A stretch of 64,000 bases of DNA from Rivularia sp. PCC 7116. GTDB lineage: Bacteria; Cyanobacteriota; Cyanobacteriia; Cyanobacteriales; Nostocaceae. Made by a program: the position numbers and the translations under genes. The stretch's first letter is position 1. Every line of letters begins with the position of its first letter. Below, piece by piece: positions 37,506 through 46,464 of the stretch. The stretch covers positions 1-64,000 of the forward strand of contig NC_019678.1 in the NCBI RefSeq assembly GCF_000316665.1. The letters run 5' to 3'. Below the pieces are notes generated by a model. It saw only the letters and a program-made list of their open reading frames with translations, did no database searches and was not told the DNA's origin.

Positions 37506-39016
37506 CCTGCTAACTTCCAATAAGGTTCAATTGCTGTAATACCATTTTCAATTTGGAATACCGTATAACAAATTTCATCTAGTATTTCTAAAGGTTTTTC
37601 TTCCCAACCTGGAATATCATTCTCAACAATTGATTGTACGTAATCATCAGTTTGATTGAGTTTGCTATAAACATCTTCTTGAGCCAACCAATTTTCTACA
37701 TCTTTCTTTAAAATCTTTTGTAAAGGTGTCAGTTTTAGAGAAGATTGAGTTTCGTTAATTTCGTTAATAGAGATAGGCTGAACGAATGAAAATGGAAGTA
37801 GTTTATTCGACAAAGTAGCACTGTTTTTTTCTGCTAATATTAAAACCAAGCGCGAGCGAAAAGAACGCGGAATTGAACTAACTTTTTCAACTAAATCTGA
37901 CCAAAAAGCATAGAATTTACCTACTTTTTCTGCATCTAAACAGCTAATACCATAAATAACAATAATTACGGACTTTGTTTTACAAAATTCAGCTAACCCT
38001 TGAATTACCATTTCACGATTTAGATTTTCTCCTAAATCTTGCTTAAATTCCTGCCAAAAAGCATCAAAATTGTTTCGCATCGGATGAGAGCGAATCCGAA
38101 TTGATAATTTATAGGCTTGCTTAAAATCCGGTACGCATTTTGCTAAACGCCGCACCAACCAACGCTGAATTCTTTCTTCCCCTGTCTGAACTAAAAAAGC
38201 TCCTTCCTTACATTCTTCAATCGCACTTCTAAACTCTTGCTCTTGCTGTTTATAGTCCAATAAACATAAAATTTCTGCTATCTTTTGATTAGAGGATGGC
38301 TCTGTAACTAACGGCTGAACAATCGGAATATTGGTTTCCAAAATACGCGGTTTTATGCATGGTTCTAAATCGCACCAACATTCTCTCAAAACTTCAACCG
38401 GAATCATAAATCCTGCTTTTACTTGTTTGCGCTTTTCGCTTTCAGCAGGTTCTGCTGCAACCATGATTCCAGCAACTCCATTCAAAGTATCAACCCATAC
38501 AGGTGCGCCACTAAAACCACCTTCCACATAATAATCACTCTGCTCTAGAACAATCATTTGCACCTGCCCATTCCCAACAAAGTCCCGTAAATCTCCCTTA
38601 GTCCATACACCAACGTCGTATCCACTAGGAAAACCCAAAACTTTAAAAGCACTCCATGCATACTTTCCCATAACTAACCCAATTGGAAGAATATCTTCGA
38701 CTAAATTCTCCTCCAGTTTCAAAGCTGCAATATCATCTCCACCAACCCACATCCCCTCTGGAGACATCGGTTTCCAATAAACAACCTTGGCTTGAACTTT
38801 TTGCGTTCGTTCCCAAGCAAGTAAAGGGAAATCTAACTCCACCAAATCTTCAGGACAATCTTGAGCGGTATGTGCAATTCCCAAAGCATCAGCAACAACA
38901 TGAGCGCAAGTTAAAACATGGCGATTTAATACTAAAAAACCCGAACCTACAATAGCCCCATCCGAGCGGTAGATTCGAGCAATTGTTTTTTTATACAGTT
39001 CAAACTCATCTGTCAT
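37502..39016 (-). CDS. Trypsin-like serine protease fused to a STAND-like domain
   Basis: A 504-residue protein with no signal peptide. Residues 1-215 form a chymotrypsin-fold protease with a full triad: His39 (VLTCAHVV), Asp95 (VGGDDIAALKL) and Ser169 (EGGFSGAPVW). Residues about 235-440 look like an NTPase-type module without a visible Walker A lysine: LLDYKQQEQEFRSAIEE, GAFLVQTGEERIQRWLVRRL and VIIVIYGISCLDAE. This is the pattern called inactive STAND. A trypsin next to a small partner gene, MoxR and vWA proteins recalls bacterial conflict systems. It probably cleaves a partner when triggered. The protease call is firm, the second domain is inference. Confidence 0.82.
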   Translation of the reverse strand: MTDEFELYKKTIARIYRSDGAIVGSGFLVLNRHVLTCAHVVADALGIAHTAQDCPEDLVELDFPLLAWERTQKVQAKVVYWKPMSPEGMWVGGDDIAALKLEENLVEDILPIGLVMGKYAWSAFKVLGFPSGYDVGVWTKGDLRDFVGNGQVQMIVLEQSDYYVEGGFSGAPVWVDTLNGVAGIMVAAEPAESEKRKQVKAGFMIPVEVLRECWCDLEPCIKPRILETNIPIVQPLVTEPSSNQKIAEILCLLDYKQQEQEFRSAIEECKEGAFLVQTGEERIQRWLVRRLAKCVPDFKQAYKLSIRIRSHPMRNNFDAFWQEFKQDLGENLNREMVIQGLAEFCKTKSVIIVIYGISCLDAEKVGKFYAFWSDLVEKVSSIPRSFRSRLVLILAEKNSATLSNKLLPFSFVQPISINEINETQSSLKLTPLQKILKKDVENWLAQEDVYSKLNQTDDYVQSIVENDIPGWEEKPLEILDEICYTVFQIENGITAIEPYWKLAG

Positions 39017-39023
39017 GAAATAG

Positions 39024-39371
39024 CTACGCCGATTCCTTCGATTCCTTTTTCCACTTCACCGTAACTTCAAAAGTTACCTCACTTCCCAAAGAAGTAAATA
39101 CCACTCCAGCATTAGCAGCCAGCTTTACTCCAAATTTCACTTCAGTTTCATCAGGACTAACATCCTTAAGCTTAGAAACAACAGTTGCAAGAACAGGTCT
39201 TACATCATCCAAAGCCTTATTAAATGTTTTGCCTGCTGGTGTAACAGCTAGTCCACCATCGCGAGATACAGGTTTGGGAGGTATACCAGTTTGTCCTGCT
39301 GGCTTTTCTACTTCAACTAAAAACTTTGTGCCATCTTCTAGCGCAAATTCAACCAGTTGTTTTTCTGCCAT
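39024..39371 (-). CDS. Trypsin-co-occurring small protein (CU044_2847/TCAD1-like)
   Basis: A 115-residue beta-rich protein ending in KFGVKLAANAGVVFTSLGSEVTFEVTVKW. It resembles the family of short proteins that are encoded beside trypsin-like proteases in conflict operons (trypsin-co-occurring domain 1). It is the first gene of the operon; 7 nt separate it from the protease gene. Suggested role: regulator or substrate of that protease. Inference from context. Confidence 0.72.
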   Translation of the reverse strand: MAEKQLVEFALEDGTKFLVEVEKPAGQTGIPPKPVSRDGGLAVTPAGKTFNKALDDVRPVLATVVSKLKDVSPDETEVKFGVKLAANAGVVFTSLGSEVTFEVTVKWKKESKESA

Positions 39372-39585
39372 AAGTTATGATATTTACATCCTTTTAGTGA
39401 TGTTATCCCAAAACTTCAGGTTTTAAGCAGAATAAATCTGATAAAAATGCCTTGGGTATTAGAAAGCATTCAGTAGCCGATGCTGTGTAACTCGGCATCT
39501 CCACAGCAGAAGTTGCTATTTTAATCAATTGCTGACTCAGCATATTGAAAATACCAATTTATATTGCAGATTGCGTTAAAACCAG

Positions 39586-40596
39586 ATGGTGAATCAAATT
39601 CATTTACATTCATTTTCCTTTGAAGTAGTTACCGTCAATCGCAGAGGGGAAATTATTCTTCGAGAAACCAAACAAGCCAACTGTTTTACTGAAACTATTT
39701 GCTCTGATGTTGAAAGTAAGAGTATCGGTTTGGATATGGTTTACATTCCCGGTGGTACCTTTATTATGGGTTCAACAGATGAAGAAGTAGAATATGCGAT
39801 TCGACAAGTTAATTTCGATTTCATTTACAACACGGAAAAACCCCACCATCAAGTAACGGTTCCCTCTTTTTTTATCGGTAAATACTCAGTTACCCAGCAA
39901 CAATGGAGAGCCGTAGCCGCACTACCCAAAGTTAATCGGGATTTAGAACCAACAAATTTAAGAGATAATTTACCAGTAGAAGATGCCTCTTGGTATGATG
40001 CCGTTGAATTTTGCGATCGCCTTAGTCAACATACAGGCAAACCTTACCGTCTGTGTAGCGAAGCCGAATGGGAATATGCTTGCCGTGCCGGTACTACTAC
40101 ACCCCAGAGGGGTTCGTCAGTCGCTCCTGGGGGAAACCCCCATGACCGCGCTGACTCACCATTTCATTTCGGCGAAACAATGACTACGGATTTAGGTAAT
40201 ACTCGTTGCGACGATACTTTTGCCGACGAACCACATGGAACAATAGAGCGTGGGCAAACAACACCCGTAGGTAGTTTGGGAGGAGCTAATAATTTTGGCT
40301 TATATGATATGCATGGAAACGTTTTGGAATGGTGTCTTGATGATTGGCACGATAATTACCAAGGTGCGCCGACAGATGGTAGCCCTTGGTTTGATAGTAA
40401 CGAGCCTCTCGCTCAAAAACAAGGTGAAGCCGTGATGCGCTCTGGTAGCTGGAATTCAGTTTATCCAACCTGCCGTTCTGCGTCTCGCTCATATGGGGAT
40501 AGAAAAGATAATGCTTTATGCAACAACGACTTACCTAACAAAGATTTTGGTTTTCGTATAGCCTGTGGAGTTGAGAATCTATCTGAAACTTTTTGA
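39586..40596 (+). CDS. FGE/SUMF1-fold protein, divergent from the conflict operon (copy C)
   Basis: A 336-residue FGE-fold protein. The domain starts near 47: GLDMVYIPGGTFIMGSTDEE, then KYSVTQQQW, DASWYDAVEFCDRLS, LCSEAEWEYACRAGTTTP, FGLYDMHGNVLEWC and a C-terminal VMRSGSWNS...CRSASR...GFRIACGVE. A 57-bp repeat (40104-40160) is inserted in frame between TTTP and FHFGET, adding 19 residues not found in copies A and B. Its N-terminus (FEVVTVNRRGEIILRETKQA) matches the FEFETVTVDNRGQ linker of copy B, so the two are close paralogues. It shares the intergenic region with the conflict operon. A recognition role is inferred. Confidence 0.86.
   Translation: MVNQIHLHSFSFEVVTVNRRGEIILRETKQANCFTETICSDVESKSIGLDMVYIPGGTFIMGSTDEEVEYAIRQVNFDFIYNTEKPHHQVTVPSFFIGKYSVTQQQWRAVAALPKVNRDLEPTNLRDNLPVEDASWYDAVEFCDRLSQHTGKPYRLCSEAEWEYACRAGTTTPQRGSSVAPGGNPHDRADSPFHFGETMTTDLGNTRCDDTFADEPHGTIERGQTTPVGSLGGANNFGLYDMHGNVLEWCLDDWHDNYQGAPTDGSPWFDSNEPLAQKQGEAVMRSGSWNSVYPTCRSASRSYGDRKDNALCNNDLPNKDFGFRIACGVENLSETF
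40104..40160. repeat. 57-bp short dispersed repeat inserted in frame in copy C
   Basis: Palindromic, GC-rich insert (contains CTGGGGGAAACCCCCATG) placed between codons that are contiguous in copies A and B. An ACC triplet precedes it and ends it. Its length, 57 nt, preserves the frame and contributes PQRGSSVAPGGNPHDRADS. Confidence 0.75.
40432..40580 (+). other. Candidate DGR variable region, copy C
   Basis: The 3' coding end shares TGCCGTTCTGCGTCTCGC with copies A and B in part and GGTTTTCGT, but is more divergent and lacks the stop-codon hairpin. It could be an old or inactive target. Confidence 0.35.
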
Positions 40597-40854
40597 TTAC
40601 TCAGGAATGGCCGCAATTGTCACAGTACTCGGATGGTGCGTGACACTGAAAACCTTATTACTACGTTCGACATTACTCAAAGTGTCACAGTACCCTACAA
40701 CAAAATTTGCCGCTTGCGTAAGTCCTATTACTGATAATACAATTTCTATAAAGAGATTATTTAATTCATACTTGTATAATTTATTCATAAATCGTGCAAT
40801 TTGATCATCATTAATATAATCACTTCCTACATCTTCTCTAATAAGTTTCTCTTC

Positions 40855-42246
40855 TTAAACTGGCAAACAAACGGTAAAAACACTCCCTTCACTCAATTTG
40901 GAACGCACCGAAACTTTACCACCCATTCCTTCAACTAATGTCTTAACTATCGATAATCCCAAACCGGTTCCACCTGCACGGTTACGGGCTTCATCTACTC
41001 GGTAAAAACGCTCAAAAATGCGCGATTGATGTTGTAAAGGTATGCCATAACCGACATCACAAACTTGAACGCATCCTTCTTCCTCTTTGCGAGTTACCTT
41101 TAAAGTAATCGGCGTTCCGGCTTCGGAATATTTAACAGCATTGTCTATTAAGTTAAGCAATACCTGTTTAAGACGAGTATAGTCTGCTTTGACTTCGATT
41201 ATCTCTGTTGAAGCTTCAACTTTAATATTTCTTTCGCTGCATTTATCCGCCATATCTACAACTTCGGTGACTACATCATTTAAAATGCAGTTTTCTATAT
41301 TAAGATGCAAATTACCGTGGTCTGCTCTGGCTAATTCCAGTAAATCTTGTAATAAACCAATGGTATTGTCTGCTTCCGATGCCGCAGTTTCTAAAGCTTC
41401 TTTTTGGATTTCCGTTAAGTTTTGTTGTCTTCTTAATACACTTTGCAAGTATCCGTGGACAATTGTTAAGGGAGTGCGTAATTCATGAGACACGTTACTA
41501 ACAAATTGTCGCTCTTTTTCCCAGGAATCGGAAAGACGAGCCAGCATCATATTACAAGTTTCAGCTAACTGTTTGACTTCGGTAGGTGCTTTCTCTAAAT
41601 AAAGTTGTGCCTTTCCTAAATCGTCAGCAGAAATAACTTCTGTCATTTGACTTAACTGGCTTAAAGGCTTCAAAGAGCGCTTGACGTAAAATGCAATTGC
41701 CCCAGCCATAATTACAATTACAAAAATGCTAGTAGCACCCACACCCTGCATCATTGCCACAAACATAGTTTGGTCGCGGGTTATATCCTGAGCTACCGAA
41801 ATATATCCGATTTGCTTGCCACTTATTTTTAAAGAATCGCTGCAAAATACAAAATAGCGATTGCCAAGTTGAATGACTTTAGGTTTGATTGGAATATTTT
41901 TTAAGGCAATTAATTGATTTTCTTGAGTTGGAGATGAGTTCATCAAAGTATTAGACTTTGCTAATATTTGATTCTCCGCACTTTCTACCCATAGGAAGGT
42001 ATTGTTGGTATCTATATTTTTGATCGCTTGAGAAAGTGCTTGTTCCCGCGAAGCCATTTTGCTATAAAGTTCTGCATCGCGGGGTATCGTTGTGGCAATT
42101 TCTTCAATATTTTTCTTATGGTTCTCAATTAATATTTGCTGCATTCTCCAACCAGTCCAAGAAGCAAGGCTGCCCAAACCTAGAATTGAAAATGCTGCAA
42201 CACCAGCCGTTAAACGTAATCTTAAAGAATTAAAGTCAAGTTTCAT
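40855..42246 (-). CDS. Membrane sensor histidine kinase
   Basis: A 463-residue two-component sensor. The first membrane helix is near 13-30 and the second near 172-190 (TSIFVIVIMAGAIAFYV). The 140-residue loop between them is the extracytoplasmic sensor. HAMP follows (about 190-245), then HisKA with the phospho-acceptor in VSNVSHELRTPL (His near 256), and HATPase_c with NLIDNAVKYSE, DVGYGI and [11 protein letters not shown]. No response regulator lies beside it. Minus-strand neighbours upstream encode DUF4079 and DM13 proteins, separated by a repeat array. Confidence 0.9.
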   Translation of the reverse strand: MKLDFNSLRLRLTAGVAAFSILGLGSLASWTGWRMQQILIENHKKNIEEIATTIPRDAELYSKMASREQALSQAIKNIDTNNTFLWVESAENQILAKSNTLMNSSPTQENQLIALKNIPIKPKVIQLGNRYFVFCSDSLKISGKQIGYISVAQDITRDQTMFVAMMQGVGATSIFVIVIMAGAIAFYVKRSLKPLSQLSQMTEVISADDLGKAQLYLEKAPTEVKQLAETCNMMLARLSDSWEKERQFVSNVSHELRTPLTIVHGYLQSVLRRQQNLTEIQKEALETAASEADNTIGLLQDLLELARADHGNLHLNIENCILNDVVTEVVDMADKCSERNIKVEASTEIIEVKADYTRLKQVLLNLIDNAVKYSEAGTPITLKVTRKEEEGCVQVCDVGYGIPLQHQSRIFERFYRVDEARNRAGGTGLGLSIVKTLVEGMGGKVSVRSKLSEGSVFTVCLPV

Positions 42247-42249
42247 ATA

Positions 42250-42412
42250 TCAATTAGTTAATAGTAGTTAGTAGTTAGTTGCTAGGAGTTAATTGTTAGT
42301 TATTATAAAAAATCAAAAATTATAGTCTTGTTAAAAGTCTAAGGAGTAGTTAATTATCAGTTATCACTGTTCGCTGCTAACTGCTAACTGATAACTGATA
42401 ACTGCAGGCTGC
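42250..42412. repeat. Heptamer tandem repeats upstream of the kinase gene
   Basis: TTAGTAG/TTAGTTG-type units (42250-42300) and CTGATAA/CTGCTAA-type units (42355-42405) fill the gap between the sensor kinase and the DUF4079 gene. No gene is seen. Confidence 0.75.
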
Positions 42413-42418
42413 TCGCCA

Positions 42419-43114
42419 TTAAGAGCAGGTTTTATTTACAAAGTCGCATTGGAAGACAAAAGGTTTCTGCCAACTCAAGGGAATTTCTAATAAATCTCTG
42501 ACTCCTGTCATTCCTTGTCCGATAAATAGTAACAAAGCGAAAGTATTAACGGCTGTGTGGATAATACGCCACTTGTTGGACTTGTCGCGATAAATTTCCG
42601 GTACAATTGCTAACGAAAAAACCATTAGTAAAGAGGCAGCTATTCCATAATAGTAATGCGACCAATACCATTCATTTGTACGTCGAAAAACTCCATCTTG
42701 GCAACCCAATATAACTATACCCATTCCAGTTAAGGTTGCAAAAATTGCTCTCCACTTTTTCTCTTTAGCTTTGTAGAGAAATACCAAAGAAGCGATAGTG
42801 GCAGCAAATAACAAGAAGAGAAAAACTACTTGAAAAGGTGATTTGCTCAACAATTCTTGTTTGATAATATTTTCTACAATTGGGTGTCCTACACCGAGTA
42901 AAGTTAGCCCCACAACGGAACCCGTTAACCAATCTCCTAAGCGCTTATGCTCCGCACCTGAAACTGCGGGAATTTTACTTTTAACTTTAGCTTTGGTTTG
43001 TAAACGACGCTGACGCGCAGCCCAAGCAAGGTTTACTACATTACCGATGAGAGGAAATACAAAAACAACTGCGATCGCCGGATGTATGAGCGTAACAAAA
43101 TCTGATAGTTCCAT
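42419..43114 (-). CDS. DUF4079 membrane protein
   Basis: A 231-residue integral membrane protein with hydrophobic segments near 10-32 (IHPAIAVVFVFPLIGNVVNL), 65-85, 95-115, 125-145 and 200-220. The early His (LIHPAIAV) and a later GHPIVEN segment fit DUF4079, a cyanobacterial family resembling cytochrome b561-type helical bundles. Haem binding is not shown. The gene lies 60 bp downstream of a DM13-domain lipoprotein gene on the same strand, so the two probably form a unit. Confidence 0.8.
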   Translation of the reverse strand: MELSDFVTLIHPAIAVVFVFPLIGNVVNLAWAARQRRLQTKAKVKSKIPAVSGAEHKRLGDWLTGSVVGLTLLGVGHPIVENIIKQELLSKSPFQVVFLFLLFAATIASLVFLYKAKEKKWRAIFATLTGMGIVILGCQDGVFRRTNEWYWSHYYYGIAASLLMVFSLAIVPEIYRDKSNKWRIIHTAVNTFALLLFIGQGMTGVRDLLEIPLSWQKPFVFQCDFVNKTCS

Positions 43115-43176
43115 CTTCTTGTCTAAGCCTTGTAGTTAATGATTGAGGAGGAGCAATTGCAACAGTGTCTGTGGTT

Positions 43177-43647
43177 TTATGCTTTTAAAACTGCATAACC
43201 GAATGTAGCGTTAAACTTACGACACCAAATAGCTACAGATTTGAAGTTTGATACATCTACATTTTCCGGAACTTCATACTTTTGAGCGCCGTTTGTACTT
43301 TTCAAAGGAGCAATACTTACATAATCTGCTTCTTTAATTCCGGTAATTGGTAACTTGTCATCTTTGTGCAAAATTACAAATAAATCGGGGCCATTATCGG
43401 ATTTAAATTTTTCATCAAATTGAATATATTTCTTACCGTTTTCGGTAACAATGCTGGCTGTTCCTTTGGTTGGATGTTCTGCGTCAATGAAAGCACCTGA
43501 AGACTTGACGTTACCAGCAGCAGGAGTTTCTGCAACCGTCTCTGCTTGTGGTTGATTTTCTGGCTGTTGCGATTGTGATTCTACGTTTGCACAACCTACA
43601 CTTAACAAAGTAACGATACTTAGCACTGCTGCGTACTTGAATTTCAT
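43177..43647 (-). CDS. DM13-domain lipoprotein
   Basis: A 156-residue exported lipoprotein. The signal peptide MKFKYAAVLSIVTLLSVGC has a lipobox ending at Cys19 (LSVGC). A Gln/Pro/Glu-rich linker follows (20-48). A DM13-like beta domain covers about 48-156, with GPDLFVILH near 94 and VAIWCRKFNATFGYAVL at the end; that Cys is conserved in DM13. DM13 domains have been proposed to act in electron transfer, which is not established. A likely partner is the adjacent DUF4079 membrane protein. Confidence 0.85.
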   Translation of the reverse strand: MKFKYAAVLSIVTLLSVGCANVESQSQQPENQPQAETVAETPAAGNVKSSGAFIDAEHPTKGTASIVTENGKKYIQFDEKFKSDNGPDLFVILHKDDKLPITGIKEADYVSIAPLKSTNGAQKYEVPENVDVSNFKSVAIWCRKFNATFGYAVLKA

Positions 43648-44014
43648 TGCGGTGTCCTCAAATTAGTCTATGAGTACACTTTAGGGCTTAGTTCTCATAG
43701 ATAAATTAATAGAAGCTGAGAAGTTGTTGAAAATTAGACTAAATTTACAACTTTATTTCTAATCTTGTTTTAATCCTAAGTCATGAAAATAAACCTATAG
43801 TAATTTGTAGATTACAGCAATATCAATTTGAGTAACATTACTGAGGCAGAATAGCAGATACAGTCTTTTTTAAATTTCATTAACTAATATAACAAGGCAC
43901 AAAGTTGGGATTTGAAACAGCCTTAAAAGCTTATCTAATAAATTTTAGCCAATATTTAGAACGTAATATTTAAAATCTTACATCTAATCATCTAACAGCC
44001 TTCAGGGTATAGCA
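43648..44014. other. Intergenic region between divergent DM13 and glycosyltransferase genes
   Basis: About 370 bp of AT-rich DNA with no coding frame or clear palindrome. It must contain the two divergent promoters. Confidence 0.5.
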
Positions 44015-46285
44015 ATGACAATTACACAATCCAATCAAGCTAAATATCGACGCAATCTTCGCAAAAGTCAATTTAAAATCAGAATTGCAACTCTATTTTT
44101 GTCCGGCGTTGTCATACTATCAGCAATTATTGTTGCAGCTTGGTTTGCTGGGGAAGATAAAATCAACGCCATTTTTGCTCAAATAAACTTTTTACAGCGG
44201 AATCCACCAATGTGGTTGGAAGCACCAATGGTGACGGGTAAATATTTATTAGCCCCTACTGTGGCTTTATTGTTAACAGTTTGGGCTGTAATTAAAGCTT
44301 CTCCTCAACCCCGTGTTTGGTCGCGAAGATTGGTAGTAGGAATATTATTATTACTAACTGTTAGATATGTAGTATGGCGTTCTTTATCAACACTAAATTT
44401 AAATACTCCTTTGAATGGAGCATTTAGTTTAGGTTTATTCTGTTTGGAAATGTTGGTATTATGTAGCGCCACAATTCAGTTATTTTTAATGTTGAATGTA
44501 AAAGAACGCCGCAATGAAGCAAATCAAAAATCAATCGCTGTAATTGAAGGAAAATTCAATCCCAGCGTCGATGTTTTGATTCCAACTTATAACGAACCAA
44601 CTTTTATATTGCGAAGGACAATTATTGGCTGTCAGGCTTTAGAATATGACAATAAAACTATTTATCTGTTAGATGATACTCGTCGTCCGGAAATGAAAGC
44701 TTTAGCTCAAGAATTGGGATGCGAGTATATTAGCAGACCGGATAATCGTCATGCAAAAGCCGGTAATTTGAATCATGCATTAACTAAAATAGATGGAGAA
44801 CTTATTGTAGTATTCGATGCGGATTTTATTCCTACATCAAACTTTTTAACTCGTACAGTAGGCTTTTTCCAAGATGAAAAATTAGCCTTAGTACAAACAC
44901 CGCAAAGCTTTTATAATGCTGACCCCATAGCCCATAATCTCGGTTTAGAAAATGTAGTCACTCCAGAAGAAGAAGTCTTTTACAGACAAATTCAACCGAT
45001 AAAAGATAGTGCGGGTAGTGTAGTTTGTGCTGGAACTTCCTTTGTTGTTAGACGCAGTGCTTTAGAAAAAGCTGGTGGTTTTATCACTGAATCTCTTAGC
45101 GAAGATTATTTTACAGGAATTAATTTATCAGCGAAAGGTTACAAACTTATATATTTAGATGAAAAGCTTAGTGCTGGTTTAGCTGCTGAAAATATTGGCG
45201 CACATGCAACGCAACGCATTAGATGGGCACAAGGTACTTTACAAGCGTTTTTTATTAAATCAAATCCTTTGACAATCAAAGGATTGCGACCGTTACAAAG
45301 ATTAGCTCATTTAGAAGGATTACTCAACTGGTTTTCTAGTATTTCCCGCGTCGGCTTTTTATTAATGCCTTTAGCGTATTCTTTTTTAGGCATTATCCCC
45401 ATACAGGCAACTGTAGAAGAAGCACTTTATTTTCTATTACCTTTTTACCTGACTCAATTGATGGTATTTTCTTGGTTAAATTCTCATTCTCGTTCTGCAA
45501 TTTTATCGGAGATATACAGTATAGCTTTAGCATTTCCCCTGGCATTAACTGTAGTTAAAGTAATGCTCAATCCGTTTTCCAAAGGTTTTAAAGTTACACC
45601 CAAAGGGAACGCTAGTAATAAATTTTATTTCAATTGGAATTTAGCCTTACCTTTAATTATCTTATTCATCGGTAATGCTGTGAGCTTATGGCGCAACTTG
45701 GGAATGTGTTTGGCATTATTATGGCAGCAAGTAAGCACTCCTCAAGTAGTAGAGCATTTTAAAGGCTTAGATTTAGGATGGATATGGAGTATTTACAACT
45801 TGATATTAATTGGAATTGCCTTATTAATATTACTTGATGCACCCAAAGCCGACGTTTACGAATGGTTTGACTTGAGACGAGTAGTACGTCTAGATATCGG
45901 CGACAAAACAGCTTGGGGAGTAACCACAATGATTTCCGAAGTTGGTGCAGAAATTGCATTGACTCAACAAATACCAATGGAATTAATTCCCAATCAATCG
46001 GTAAAGCTAGAAATAGCCGAAGACAATTTACAGTTAAATGCTGAAATTATACGCACCAGCATCAAAGACGAATTTCTCACAATTCGAGTTAAGTTTCCCC
46101 TAGTTAGCGTACCTCAACATCGCCGCTTGGTAGAAATGTTATTCTGTCGTCCCGGACAATGGAAGCGTAGATGTACCCCCGGCGAATTGCAATCATTTAT
46201 ACTCTTGTTCAAAATATTGCTCAAACCGCGAATCTTATTCGATAGAAATGTTGATGTCAGTGCAATAGCAGTTTCCAAAGTTTGA
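44015..46285 (+). CDS. Cellulose synthase-like family 2 glycosyltransferase with PilZ domain
   Basis: A 756-residue BcsA-like processive glycosyltransferase. Four N-terminal membrane segments precede the GT2 domain. Its D,D,D,QxxRW motifs are visible: DVLIPTYNEP (near 186), LLDDTRRPEM, VFDADFIPT, SEDYFTG and TQRIRWAQG (near 400). More membrane helices follow. The C-terminal domain starts RRVVRLDIGDKTAWGV (near 624), where RxxxR fits the PilZ c-di-GMP site. The second PilZ motif is imperfect (MISEVG for D/NxSxxG). No bcsB gene is adjacent. Product: cellulose or a related beta-glucan, by inference. Confidence 0.87.
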   Translation: MTITQSNQAKYRRNLRKSQFKIRIATLFLSGVVILSAIIVAAWFAGEDKINAIFAQINFLQRNPPMWLEAPMVTGKYLLAPTVALLLTVWAVIKASPQPRVWSRRLVVGILLLLTVRYVVWRSLSTLNLNTPLNGAFSLGLFCLEMLVLCSATIQLFLMLNVKERRNEANQKSIAVIEGKFNPSVDVLIPTYNEPTFILRRTIIGCQALEYDNKTIYLLDDTRRPEMKALAQELGCEYISRPDNRHAKAGNLNHALTKIDGELIVVFDADFIPTSNFLTRTVGFFQDEKLALVQTPQSFYNADPIAHNLGLENVVTPEEEVFYRQIQPIKDSAGSVVCAGTSFVVRRSALEKAGGFITESLSEDYFTGINLSAKGYKLIYLDEKLSAGLAAENIGAHATQRIRWAQGTLQAFFIKSNPLTIKGLRPLQRLAHLEGLLNWFSSISRVGFLLMPLAYSFLGIIPIQATVEEALYFLLPFYLTQLMVFSWLNSHSRSAILSEIYSIALAFPLALTVVKVMLNPFSKGFKVTPKGNASNKFYFNWNLALPLIILFIGNAVSLWRNLGMCLALLWQQVSTPQVVEHFKGLDLGWIWSIYNLILIGIALLILLDAPKADVYEWFDLRRVVRLDIGDKTAWGVTTMISEVGAEIALTQQIPMELIPNQSVKLEIAEDNLQLNAEIIRTSIKDEFLTIRVKFPLVSVPQHRRLVEMLFCRPGQWKRRCTPGELQSFILLFKILLKPRILFDRNVDVSAIAVSKV

Positions 46286-46290
46286 AGTTT

Positions 46291-46387
46291 GTTCGTAGTT
46301 GCGCTTCAGCGCTTCCGAAAAGAAGCGCTATGAACGCAGTTTTCTCGTTAGCTTAACGTCTCTCGGAGAGTAAGCCCAACTACGAAC
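46291..46387. repeat. Inverted-repeat element (97 bp)
   Basis: Ends GTTCGTAGTTG (46291-46301) and CAACTACGAAC (46377-46387) are perfect 11-bp inverted repeats. The inside holds a GCGCTTC hairpin and a TAGCTTAACGTCTCTCGGAG unit. A related element lies at 54740-54792. It has the form of a very small non-coding mobile repeat. Confidence 0.7.
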
Positions 46388-46424
46388 ATAATAAGCTATT
46401 TAACAATTTTGAAATAATATAGAC

Positions 46425-46434
46425 TACAATTGTA
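46425..46434. promoter_or_regulatory. TACAATTGTA palindrome upstream of a small ORF
   Basis: Perfect palindrome of the TACANNTGTA form, which is the operator core of CopY/BlaI-type repressors. It lies 31 nt before the strong ribosome binding site of the 32-residue ORF at 46465. No such repressor gene is in the window, so the match may be chance. Confidence 0.3.
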
Positions 46435-46464
46435 ATACTGTTTGAATTACAAGGAGGATTGAAT

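Noticed and set aside
32617-40596. A complete DGR within the window
   Set aside because: No reverse transcriptase, accessory protein or template repeat was found on either strand; only candidate targets are present.
32625-40596. The FGE-fold proteins as sulfatase-activating enzymes
   Set aside because: No sulfatase is nearby and there are three paralogues in a protease-ATPase context, which fits the lectin-like use of the fold better.
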